DNA from: JAJDAN01 sp046583095
Lineage (GTDB): Bacteria > Myxococcota_A > UBA9160 > UBA4427
Length of the DNA stretch: 64,000 bases
Assembly: GCA_046583095.1 (NCBI GenBank)
Contig: JAYGDB010000008.1
Location: forward strand, 1 to 64,000
Direction: 5' to 3'
How positions within the stretch are numbered: position 1 is the first letter of the stretch; the number at the start of each line of letters is the position of its first letter. This document shows, piece after piece, positions 55,084 through 63,423 of the stretch. Below the pieces are notes generated by a model. That model was given only the letters and a program-made list of their open reading frames with translations, was not told the origin of the DNA and ran no database searches. Both the position numbers and the translations under genes were made by a program.

Positions 55084-56177
55084 GCGCCCTCGAGCAACGA
55101 CGCCAAGACCGATACGACGTGCTCCTGCTGGTCCGGACGGATCCCCGGATAGATCGGAAGCGAGAGCAATTCGCCGGCCGCGCGCTCGGCCACGGGGAAG
55201 TCGCCGAGACTGTGGCCCAGGTGCTGGAAAGCCCCCTGCAAGTGGATGGGCCGCGGATAGTGGATCCCGGCTCCGATTCCCGCTCCGTTCAGTCCAACCA
55301 GCAGCCGATCGCGCTCGGGAACGCGAATCGTATACAGGTGCCAGACGTGGGCGTTGCCCTCGAGGGTCTGGGGCAGGACGACATCGGGAACGCCGCTGAG
55401 CAACTCGTCATAACGGCGCGCCGCTTCCGCGCGATGTTCGTTCCAGGCGTCGAGCTTTCGCAGCTTGGCTCGCAGCACGACCGCCTGCAGGGTATCGAGC
55501 CGCGAGTTGAAACCCTGTTCGGGGTGATGGTACTTCTTCTCGCTTCCGTACTGGCCCAGGCTGCGAACTCGCGCGGCCAGGTCCGGGTCGTCGGTGACGA
55601 CCGCACCGGCGTCACCGTAGGCGCCGAGGTTCTTGCCGGGAAAGAAGCTCGTCCCGGCCACCACCCCGAATGAACCCGAGAGCCGACCCTTCCGGCGCGC
55701 GCCCTGGGACTGCGCGGCGTCCTCGATGAGCGGCACGCTTGCGTCGGCAAGGGCCTCGAAAGCGGCGACCTGGCCGAAGAGGTTGACGGGCATGATCGCG
55801 CGGGTCTTGGGACCGACCCGACTCAAGGCCGAGGCGCTGTCGAGAAGGTGCGTGGCCGGATCCGAGTCGACGAGCACCGGCGTCGCACCCGTGCGCGCAA
55901 TGGCGAGCGCCGAGGCGATGAAGGTGTTCGCAGGAACCACCACCTCGTCGCCGGGCCCGATGTCGAGTGCGCGACAGGCCAGCTCGAGAGCATCCGTTCC
56001 GTTCCCGACGCCGATGCAATGACCGACTCCGGACGCCACCGCGAACTCCTCCTCGAAGGCGCGCACGTCCGGCCCTTGGATGAAGGCGGTGCTCTCGATC
56101 ACCCGTTCGAGGCCGGCCTTCACCTCGGCGGCGATTTCTCGATGCTGCCAGGCGAGATCGACGAGCGGAATCTCCAT
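55080..56177 (-). CDS. DegT/DnrJ/EryC1-family sugar aminotransferase
   Basis: A 365-residue PLP enzyme that aminates a keto-sugar nucleotide. Family marks are QHREIAAEV near the start, GVGNGTDALELA near 56-67, VPANTFIASA near 81-90, the Asp/Gln pair in IEDAAQSQGA near 151-160 and the PLP-binding Lys182 in FFPGKNLGAYGDAGAV. It forms a coupled pair with the dehydrogenase upstream (one-base overlap). Such a pair, as in WbpB/WbpE, makes a 3-amino sugar from a 3-keto intermediate; this assignment is by analogy. Confidence 0.9.
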   Translation of the reverse strand: MEIPLVDLAWQHREIAAEVKAGLERVIESTAFIQGPDVRAFEEEFAVASGVGHCIGVGNGTDALELACRALDIGPGDEVVVPANTFIASALAIARTGATPVLVDSDPATHLLDSASALSRVGPKTRAIMPVNLFGQVAAFEALADASVPLIEDAAQSQGARRKGRLSGSFGVVAGTSFFPGKNLGAYGDAGAVVTDDPDLAARVRSLGQYGSEKKYHHPEQGFNSRLDTLQAVVLRAKLRKLDAWNEHRAEAARRYDELLSGVPDVVLPQTLEGNAHVWHLYTIRVPERDRLLVGLNGAGIGAGIHYPRPIHLQGAFQHLGHSLGDFPVAERAAGELLSLPIYPGIRPDQQEHVVSVLASLLEGA

Positions 56178-57211
56178 CAGCGCCGGTCTCCCCCCACGCG
56201 CACCTCACGTCCCCCCTCGGCGATCGATCGGCTGATGGCATCCAGGGTGCGGACGACGGCAAGCCCTTCACGTCCGTCGGTGATCGGCACGCCGCCGCTC
56301 TCGATGCAGTCGAGGAAGTGATCGCATTCGTTGCGCAGGGGCTGGCTTGCGGGGACCTTCGGAACGCTGATGTCGCCATCGCGCACGACCATCCGGAACG
56401 TCGCGAAGGAGTCGACGAGCGCGGGATGGCTGCGCTCCTCGGACACCTGCTTGTCGTAGATTCGCAGGGGCTCGGTCAGGCTGATGTCATCGAAGGTGAG
56501 CATCCGCTTCTCACCGACCACGGTGATGTCCCGGGTCTTGCGCGGGTGCAGCCAGGACGCGTGGAGGTGAACGAGCACGTCATTCGGATACTGGAGGGTC
56601 GCAAAGACCGCGTCCTCGACGCCGGGATTGATCCAGGCCGTCCCCCTCGCCGAGACGCTCTCGGGCTGCGCGTCGAGCCAGTAGCTCGCGAGGGCGATGT
56701 CGTGGGATGCCAGATCCCACGCGGCGTTCACGTCCACTCGGATCGGCCCGAGGTTCGTGCGCGTCATCGAGATGTAGTAGATGCGTCCGAGGTCACCGTC
56801 GACCAGATAGCGCTTGGCCTGCTGGGAGGCCGCGTTGAAGACGAAGACGTGGCCGACCATCAGGATGCGGGCACTGCGCTCCGCGATCTCACACAGAGCC
56901 TCGGCGTCGCGAACGCTGTCGGCCATCGGCTTCTCGACCAGCACGTGTCTACCAGCCTCGAGCGCCTGCCGGGCCAAATCGAAGTGGGTGCTCGTGGGGG
57001 TCGCGATCACGACGGCATCAACGGAAGCATCGCCGAATGCGTGGGTGGCATCGTCGCTCACGCGGATGTCGGGAAAGCGGAGCCCGACGGCCTGCCGGCG
57101 GCTGGCATCGCGATCGATCACCCAGGCCACCTCGCTGCGCTGGCGGTCGTGGAAATTCGCGATGAGGTTCGGGCCCCAGTGTCCGGCACCGATCACAGCG
57201 ACGCGGATCAT
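56177..57211 (-). CDS. Gfo/Idh/MocA-family sugar-nucleotide oxidoreductase
   Basis: A 344-residue NAD(P)-dependent dehydrogenase. The Rossmann start IRVAVIGAGHWGPNLI, the TPTSTHFDLA segment and VEKPMAD (EKP at 93-95) are diagnostic. A WlbA/WbpB-like role, oxidising a UDP-sugar at C3, is suggested by coupling to the DegT aminotransferase downstream. The ATG at 57211 is used because the frame upstream, open to 57427, runs into the preceding GT2 gene and lacks homology. Confidence 0.88.
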   Translation of the reverse strand: MIRVAVIGAGHWGPNLIANFHDRQRSEVAWVIDRDASRRQAVGLRFPDIRVSDDATHAFGDASVDAVVIATPTSTHFDLARQALEAGRHVLVEKPMADSVRDAEALCEIAERSARILMVGHVFVFNAASQQAKRYLVDGDLGRIYYISMTRTNLGPIRVDVNAAWDLASHDIALASYWLDAQPESVSARGTAWINPGVEDAVFATLQYPNDVLVHLHASWLHPRKTRDITVVGEKRMLTFDDISLTEPLRIYDKQVSEERSHPALVDSFATFRMVVRDGDISVPKVPASQPLRNECDHFLDCIESGGVPITDGREGLAVVRTLDAISRSIAEGGREVRVGGDRR

Positions 57212-57234
57212 GGGTTCCTCTCGATCGGTCGGGC

Positions 57235-57957
57235 TCACTTCTTGAGACGAAGTCCGACGAGCAGGACCGGCTTCAGGATCGACCACCATCCGACGATCGG
57301 CTTCATCTTGGTCTGCCCGATGCGCTTCGGAGGGTAGACCTTCGAAACCGGCTCTTCCAGCGTGCGATGGCCGAGCTGGATGGCCCGGATGTAGAGGTAC
57401 GGCTCGAGCGCGTACTCGTCGAGCCACGCTTGATCGAGGTCGAGGCGTTCGTCTTCGAGCACCCGGCGGTGGACCGCCCGGAAGCCGTTGGTGGACTCCG
57501 TCACGCGCCGGCCCGTCACCAGCGAGAAGAGGAGGGGATGGATGCGCGTCGCGATCTTGCGGTAAAAGGGCATCTCGCCGAAGTCAGCACCCGGCTCGAG
57601 AAAGCGCGAGCCCTGAACGAAGTCCGCGCGCCCCTCCGCGATTGGATCCAGGAGGCGCGGGATTTCCTCCGGCGAATCCTTGTTGTTCCCCGCCATCACG
57701 ACCGCGACGTCGTAGCCGCCGCGAAGTGCCTCGGCATAACCGACCCGAAGTGCGGCACCGACCCCCGCGACGCGTCCCATCGAGATCACCCGTGCACCGC
57801 CTTCCCGCGCGACCTCGGCCGATCGGTCCGTCGACCCGTCGTCGATGACGAGCAGGTCGTCGACGACGTCTCGAGGAGTACGACGCACGACCTCGCCGAT
57901 CTTCACCTCCTCGTCGAGAACGGGAGCCATCGCGATCACCCGTAGGCCGCGGTACAC
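57235..57957 (-). CDS. GT2 glycosyltransferase (dolichol-phosphate-mannose-synthase-like)
   Basis: A 240-residue soluble GT2 enzyme that probably charges a polyprenyl-phosphate carrier with a sugar. The nucleotide-binding LLVIDDGSTDRSAEVA and the GVGAALRVGYAEAL block are intact. At the DxD position it reads MAGNNKDSPEEIP rather than DADGQ, a variant of the metal-binding loop. STNGFRAVHRRV and the basic YPPKRIGQTK tail fit the family. It starts with GTG at 57957, three bases after the stop of the sulfatase-fold gene, and precedes the dehydrogenase/aminotransferase pair. Confidence 0.85.
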   Translation of the reverse strand: MYRGLRVIAMAPVLDEEVKIGEVVRRTPRDVVDDLLVIDDGSTDRSAEVAREGGARVISMGRVAGVGAALRVGYAEALRGGYDVAVVMAGNNKDSPEEIPRLLDPIAEGRADFVQGSRFLEPGADFGEMPFYRKIATRIHPLLFSLVTGRRVTESTNGFRAVHRRVLEDERLDLDQAWLDEYALEPYLYIRAIQLGHRTLEEPVSKVYPPKRIGQTKMKPIVGWWSILKPVLLVGLRLKK

Positions 57958-57960
57958 CGT

Positions 57961-59328
57961 CTAGTCCTCCACCGGCGCCGGCGGCAGATAGCCGAGGGCG
58001 CGGAGTCGCTCGACGTCTTCGTCGCTCATCGCATGGGCGGGTACGGGGGTGACCGCCGAGGCCAGATAGCCGTGGATTTCCGGCGGCAACGGACTTGCAG
58101 CGGACTTGCGCCAGCCGCCTTCCACTCGCTCGAAGCGCTGCGGGTGGAGTGGCCGGCCTTGGCCCAACGGACCCTTACCCAGGATCTTGACGGTCAGGTA
58201 GCCCCTCGAATCGTAGGCGCTCAGCTCGTGACCGACGTCGCTCAAGACAACGCGATCGGGCAGCGGCGCTTCTCCGCGAAGAGCGGGGACGAGCGAGATC
58301 CCGCTGGCTGCTTCGAGTTTCGCGAGGCCCGCGAGCTCGAGCAGGGTCGGGGCGATGTCGACGTGGCTCGTAACACCTTCGATCCGGCGCGGAGCGATGC
58401 CGGGCGCTACGACGATGAGCGGCACCAACGCCTGCTCGGGCGTCGTCGTGTGACCGTGCTGGAAGAAGAAGCCGTTCTCGTCGAGGCTCTCTCCGTGGTC
58501 TGCGGTGAGTGCGATCACGGCGTCGTCTCCATCCACCGCCGCCAGGAGCTCGCCCACCCAGTGATCCGTGAAGGCGATCTCTCCGGCATACAGGGCCGCG
58601 TACCGCGGTGCCCGCCGAATACCGACGAGGGCCTGGTAGCTGGGGATGCCGCCGCGTCCCCGGTTCACCGGCAGTACGGAAAGCACCCGATCCGTCCGGA
58701 GTGGAACCTCATCGACGACGTCCGCCCAGGCGCCGGGCGGGGTGTAGGGACCGTGGGGATCCTGCAGATGCACCCACAAAAAGAAGGGCCGATCCCGGGG
58801 CTGTGCGAGCCAGGCGAGGGCACGCCCCGCGGTGTCGTCCGCAGTTCGTTCGAAGTACTCGCCGCGATTCGCCTCGCTGGAGGGCAGCAGATCGTCGTAG
58901 ACGTCGAAGCCTTGATCGAGCCCGGTACGGGTCTTGAGAACGACATTGCTCACGAACGCGGCGGTGTCGTAGCCCGCCGACCGGAGCGACTCCGCCAACG
59001 TCGTTACGCCCGTGAGCCGCGTCGCACCGTTCTCGGAACCCACTGAGTGCTCGCGGACGTAGCGCGAGGTCATGATCGAGGCGTGGGCGGGAACCGTCGC
59101 CGTCGAAGCCGCGATGGCAGTCTCGAAGAGGACGCCCCGGGCCGCCAGAGCGTCCATGTTGGGAGTGATCTCCCTCGAGAAGCCGTAGCTGTGCACGAAG
59201 TCGGCCCGGAGGGTGTCTATCGTGATCAGCAGAACGTCGGGATGCGAGCCAGAGCGTGGACTGCAGCCCAGCTGAAGGATCGCGGCCAGGAGACCCACGA
59301 CAGTGATGCAACGGACAGACGACGACAT
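57961..59328 (-). CDS. Sulfatase-fold (alkaline phosphatase superfamily) lipoprotein, Thr nucleophile type
   Basis: A 455-residue exported enzyme. The ATG at 59328 precedes a signal ending LQLGC at residue 22, a loose lipobox. The metal loop TIDTLRADFVHSYGF lies near 36-50. ASTATVPAHASIM places Thr78 at the formylglycine position. ADHGESLDENGFFFQHGH and the DVGHELSAY region give the other ligands. The C-terminus carries LRALGYL followed by a short proline tail. It heads the minus-strand run leading to the GT2, Gfo/Idh, DegT and STT3-like genes, which ties it to the same glycan. Confidence 0.82.
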   Translation of the reverse strand: MSSSVRCITVVGLLAAILQLGCSPRSGSHPDVLLITIDTLRADFVHSYGFSREITPNMDALAARGVLFETAIAASTATVPAHASIMTSRYVREHSVGSENGATRLTGVTTLAESLRSAGYDTAAFVSNVVLKTRTGLDQGFDVYDDLLPSSEANRGEYFERTADDTAGRALAWLAQPRDRPFFLWVHLQDPHGPYTPPGAWADVVDEVPLRTDRVLSVLPVNRGRGGIPSYQALVGIRRAPRYAALYAGEIAFTDHWVGELLAAVDGDDAVIALTADHGESLDENGFFFQHGHTTTPEQALVPLIVVAPGIAPRRIEGVTSHVDIAPTLLELAGLAKLEAASGISLVPALRGEAPLPDRVVLSDVGHELSAYDSRGYLTVKILGKGPLGQGRPLHPQRFERVEGGWRKSAASPLPPEIHGYLASAVTPVPAHAMSDEDVERLRALGYLPPAPVED

Positions 59329-59425
59329 CGACGGCGGGCAGCATACCGCGTCCGGCACGCAGCTTGCGCGCAACCGGCGAGCCACTTCGCTCGCGGAGCC
59401 TTCGGGCTTCGGCGATACTCCTCCC

Positions 59426-60451
59426 GTGACCGAACCCGCGGCAGCAACCGGAGCTTGCGTGCTCTGCGGAGAACCCGGCACGCCCCTCCATACCCAGTTG
59501 AGCGATCGCCTCTTCGACGCGACCGGCACGTGGTCGCTGCTCTCGTGCACCGGCTGCTCACTCGTATGGCTCGACCCCCGGCCCGAAAACCCCCTCGAAC
59601 TCTACGACCGCTATTACACCCACGGCCGTGAAGGAGATCCCGAAACCAGCTCGCTGCTTCGGCGTGCCGTGAATCGCGGCATCCCAGCGGCGCGGATGGG
59701 CTATCCGGCGGCGCCGGGTGCGCCTCCCCTCGAGCGATGGCTCGGACAGCTGCTCTCCTGGATCGGCCCCCTGCGCGAGATCGCCGAGCACGGCGTGATG
59801 TGGCTACCCGTTTCGCGGCGCGGACGGCTGCTCGACGTCGGCTGCGGCTCGGGTCTCTTCCTCGAACGGATGCGCGACTTCGGCTGGCAGGTCGCGGGCG
59901 TCGAGCCGGACGCCCCCGCCGCCAGTGCCGCCGTGCAGCGGTTGGGTGACGACGCCCTCGTCGTGGCCCACCTCGACGATCCGGCGCTCGCATCGGAATC
60001 CTTCGACGCCGTCAGTATGTCCCACGTAATCGAGCACGTGCCCGACCCGATCGGCACACTGAGCAAGTGCCGCGAGCTGCTGGCACCCGCAGGTACCCTG
60101 GTCTGCGTCACCCCGAACACGCGAAGCCTCGGCGTCCGATCCTTTGGCGCGAACTGGCTCCACTGGGATCCGCCCCGCCATCTGAACGTCTTCGACCCCG
60201 CTTCCCTCGAGCGGACGATCCGGGAAGCCGGATTCGAGGTCGAGCGCGTGGCGACCCCCGGCAGCACCGCGCACTTCGTCTGGCAGGCCAGCAGCCTGAT
60301 CGAGCGCCACGGCCGGCTCCCCGACATCGATCTCTCGGGAGTCTCGCCGGCGCTGCTGCTCGAGAGCATCGGCTTCTGGGCACTCGAGTACCTGCTCACC
60401 CGAATCGGTCGCCGCTGCGGTGAGGAGGTCCTCGTGGTGGCGAAGCGGTGA
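59426..60451 (+). CDS. SAM-dependent methyltransferase with N-terminal zinc ribbon
   Basis: A 341-residue protein. A CVLCGEPG and CTGC pair near 11-45 forms a probable zinc ribbon, followed by LVWLDPRP. The methyltransferase core is LLDVGCGSGLFLERM, then VAGVEPD, FDAVSMSHVIEHVPDP and VCVTPNTRS. This is the layout of sugar C- or N-methyltransferases of surface-polysaccharide loci. The GTG at 59426 is preferred; the frame is open to 59303, within the divergent sulfatase-fold gene. Its stop overlaps the next GTG start. Confidence 0.85.
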   Translation: MTEPAAATGACVLCGEPGTPLHTQLSDRLFDATGTWSLLSCTGCSLVWLDPRPENPLELYDRYYTHGREGDPETSSLLRRAVNRGIPAARMGYPAAPGAPPLERWLGQLLSWIGPLREIAEHGVMWLPVSRRGRLLDVGCGSGLFLERMRDFGWQVAGVEPDAPAASAAVQRLGDDALVVAHLDDPALASESFDAVSMSHVIEHVPDPIGTLSKCRELLAPAGTLVCVTPNTRSLGVRSFGANWLHWDPPRHLNVFDPASLERTIREAGFEVERVATPGSTAHFVWQASSLIERHGRLPDIDLSGVSPALLLESIGFWALEYLLTRIGRRCGEEVLVVAKR

Positions 60452-61413
60452 GTTCCGCCCGGGTCTCGGTCGCGATGGCGACCTGCGACGGCGAGCGGTT
60501 CGTCCTCGAGCAGCTCGAGAGCATTGCGAGCCAGAGTCGCCTGCCTGACGAGTTGATCGTCTGCGACGACGCTTCTCGGGACGATACCTTCGCGCAACTC
60601 GAAGCCTTCGCGTCACGCGCCCCCTTCGAGGTTGTCGCCACATGCAATCCAGACCGACTCGGGATCACCGCAAATTTCGAGCGCGCCATCTCGGCCTGCA
60701 GCGGGGACATCATCTTCCTCGCCGATCAGGACGACGTCTGGCTTCCGGAGAAGATCGCGACCCTCGCGCCGCTTCTCATAGAGCACCCCGACACGGGAGC
60801 CGTGTTCAGCGACGGCGAGATCGTCGATGCAGACGGCCACTCACTCGGCGACTCGCTCTGGCGTTCTCTCGGCTTCACCCGACGCGAGCAGGAGGCGGTC
60901 CGTGGGGGGCGGACCGTCGATGTCTTCCTGCGTCACGTCGTGGCCGCGGGAACGACGATGGCGTTCCGGTCGAGCCTGCGAGACCTGGCGCTGCCGTTTC
61001 CGACGCTTCGGAGTTGCCACGACGCCTTCGTCGCTTTCATCGCGGCCGCGACCTCCCGGGTGGAGATTGTCCCCGAGCGACTGATCCGGTATCGCCTGCA
61101 CGGCGCAAACCAGATCGGAATTCGCAACCTCGACGTCTTCGGGCAACTCGCGAAAGCGCGCGAGCAGATCGAGACGGGAGCCTTTCCATACGCGGTCGAG
61201 TTCTTCCAGGCGGCGCGCGACCGGCTCGCGTTGGCGCCGCCCCCGACGCTCATGCAGATCGACCAGAAGATCCTCCACGCGAGCCGCCGGGCCAGCATGT
61301 CCTCGCGCCTGGGCGGGCGCCTGGGAGCGATCCGACAGGAGATTCAGAGCCGGCGCTACTGGCGCTACTCGTACGGCTGGAAGAGCGTCGCCCAGGATCT
61401 CCTGCTGCGGTGA
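60448..61413 (+). CDS. GT2 glycosyltransferase (rhamnosyltransferase-like)
   Basis: A 321-residue soluble GT2 enzyme. The nucleotide-sugar pocket is seen in VAMATCDGERFVLEQLESI and ELIVCDDASRDDT, and the metal-binding motif in IIFLADQDDVWLPEKI (DxDD-type), as in rhamnosyltransferases and other O-antigen transferases. The C-terminal 70 residues are basic and may touch the membrane. GTG 60448 overlaps the stop of the methyltransferase, and its own stop overlaps the next gene, so translation is coupled. Confidence 0.85.
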   Translation: MSSARVSVAMATCDGERFVLEQLESIASQSRLPDELIVCDDASRDDTFAQLEAFASRAPFEVVATCNPDRLGITANFERAISACSGDIIFLADQDDVWLPEKIATLAPLLIEHPDTGAVFSDGEIVDADGHSLGDSLWRSLGFTRREQEAVRGGRTVDVFLRHVVAAGTTMAFRSSLRDLALPFPTLRSCHDAFVAFIAAATSRVEIVPERLIRYRLHGANQIGIRNLDVFGQLAKAREQIETGAFPYAVEFFQAARDRLALAPPPTLMQIDQKILHASRRASMSSRLGGRLGAIRQEIQSRRYWRYSYGWKSVAQDLLLR

Positions 61414-63416
61414 GGTCTTGGGTCGGCCAGAGCGACCGCGTCTGCGACGCCGCCGTCTGCGGCTTCGCGGTGTGGACGCTGTGCTGTCACGCAGCCGCCT
61501 TCGCCGGCGGTAGCCTGGACACTCTCCTCTGGCTCTTCGCCGTCGGAGTCATCGCCCTGGGGACCGCAGCCTGGAAGATGCGCGGGGCGGAGCCGGACCG
61601 CGAGGCACCCGGGGACGGCGAAGACTCGAGCGCGCCTGCGGGCTGGCAGCGCGCGTCCGTTGCAGTCTGGGCGCTGGGCTGCGTGCTGGCCGTCTCCCTC
61701 GACGCACCACTCCAACTCGTCTGGCTCGCGGCCGCCGCCCTCGCGATCGGTTTGTCGGCGCGCGAGCTATTCGCGTCGAAGGCCGAAGACGACCGGTCTC
61801 GCGCGCGCGAGACCGGGGTGCTCTGGATCGCAGGTCTCGCAGTCCTGTGCGTCATCATCACGCTCAGCTCGCATCGGCCGGACGCAGACGACGGCTTCTA
61901 TTTGAATCTCGCCGTTGCGGCCGCTGAGAATCCGGGCGCCCCGGTGCTCGCGAACGACACGCTCCATCGGATCCCGGACGTTCCCCTGTCGCTACCCGTG
62001 TATCGGACACATTCGCTGGAGCTGCTGCAAGCTGCGCTCTCGCGCATCAGCGGCGCACCCGTCCTCGACGTCGCACACCTGTGGCTCCCGACGTTGGCGG
62101 CGCTGTGGGTGCCCTTCGCCTTCGCCCGCCTGACCCGACGCATCCTTCCTAGAGCGTGGCCCTGGGCGACCGGAATCTGGCTCGCCGTGCTGCTCTTCGC
62201 GGGGACCGCGAGCCACGGCTGGTCGAACTTCGGGCTCGTGCGGCTCCACCAGGGCAAGGCGCTGCTTCTCACCCTGCTCGCCCCACTCACGATCGCCTAC
62301 GCGCTCGAATTCGCCCAGAGAGGCGGGGCACGGTCGTGGCTGCGCCTCGCGGCCGTGCAGATCTGCGCAGTGGGCGTGAGTGCGTCGGGCCTGTGGCTGG
62401 CTCCTGCGATGTCGGCAACCGCGCTGCTGGCCGGCGTCCGCAGCGTCGGGGAGGCCGCTTCGCGCAGGCGTCTCGCGATTGGGCTCGCCGCATCGGCCTA
62501 CGTGCTCGTTCTCGCCCTGGCATTGCGCGGCGCCACCGTCGCCGCGTTCGAGAACGCGCCGATTCAGAGCCCGGAACTCGATCTCTCGAGCCTGAAGCTC
62601 GCCACGCAGGCCATGCGCACGGTAATTGGCCCGGGACTCCCCGGCGCCTTTGCGCTCTTCGCGGCCTTCGGCGCCTGGGCGTTCGCCGAGAGAGCCGTCG
62701 CGCGACGACTCTGCGCGTTCTCGGCGGCCGCAACGCTGCTGCTCTGGAACCCGTTCGCCGCTTCCTTCGTTGCAGCGCACCTCACGAGCGCACCGACCTA
62801 CTGGCGAATCCTGTGGCTGCTTCCGGTACCGGCGATGATCGCGGTCGTGCTGACGGCCCCGATCGAGCGAGGTCTGCCCCCGAAGTCAGCAGCAGCAATC
62901 GTGATCGCTGCCACGATCCTTCTCTTCGGTGCCTCAGTGGCCTTCACCCCCAAGGCTCTGGCTCCTTCGGCTGCGAACCTCGTTCGCATCGCTGCGCCGG
63001 GTTGGAAAGTGCCTCCGAGCGAGTTCGACGCGGCCCGTGCGATCGCTGAAGCCAGCTCACCGACCGACCGAGTACTCGCCCCCAAGCTCGTCGCACCCTG
63101 GGTTCCGACCTTCAGCGGCCATCCGACGCCTCTCGTCGTCCGAATCGAGTACCTCCCGGTGCTCTACGCCGCACTTGGACCCGAGGAACTGGCTCGTCGA
63201 ATGCACCTGATGCGCCTGGTCTCCGGGGACCGGCACTCATCGCGTGCCGAGGCGATGCTGCGCGCTGTCATCCTCGAGGACGGCCTCGCGATCGTGTGCC
63301 TCGCGAATGCAGCCAAGCGCTGGCCCAACGTTACGCGCATCCTTGTAGAGACCGGCTTTCAGAAGATCCACGCGAACGCCGATTACGAAGTGTGGAAGCG
63401 GTCGTCTACCCTGTGA
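61410..63416 (+). CDS. Large GT-C-like membrane protein
   Basis: A 668-residue polytopic membrane protein. Three or four helices precede a periplasmic loop with RPDADDGFYLNLAVAAAE, an acidic cluster where GT-C enzymes hold catalytic and metal ligands. More than ten helices follow, then a soluble C-terminal stretch from about 560. I do not recognise a specific family; a membrane glycosyltransferase of the polysaccharide pathway is the likeliest role. GTG at 61410 overlaps the previous stop; the frame is open much further left only because it shadows the GT2 gene. Confidence 0.68.
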   Translation: MRSWVGQSDRVCDAAVCGFAVWTLCCHAAAFAGGSLDTLLWLFAVGVIALGTAAWKMRGAEPDREAPGDGEDSSAPAGWQRASVAVWALGCVLAVSLDAPLQLVWLAAAALAIGLSARELFASKAEDDRSRARETGVLWIAGLAVLCVIITLSSHRPDADDGFYLNLAVAAAENPGAPVLANDTLHRIPDVPLSLPVYRTHSLELLQAALSRISGAPVLDVAHLWLPTLAALWVPFAFARLTRRILPRAWPWATGIWLAVLLFAGTASHGWSNFGLVRLHQGKALLLTLLAPLTIAYALEFAQRGGARSWLRLAAVQICAVGVSASGLWLAPAMSATALLAGVRSVGEAASRRRLAIGLAASAYVLVLALALRGATVAAFENAPIQSPELDLSSLKLATQAMRTVIGPGLPGAFALFAAFGAWAFAERAVARRLCAFSAAATLLLWNPFAASFVAAHLTSAPTYWRILWLLPVPAMIAVVLTAPIERGLPPKSAAAIVIAATILLFGASVAFTPKALAPSAANLVRIAAPGWKVPPSEFDAARAIAEASSPTDRVLAPKLVAPWVPTFSGHPTPLVVRIEYLPVLYAALGPEELARRMHLMRLVSGDRHSSRAEAMLRAVILEDGLAIVCLANAAKRWPNVTRILVETGFQKIHANADYEVWKRSSTL

Positions 63417-63423
63417 GGACACC

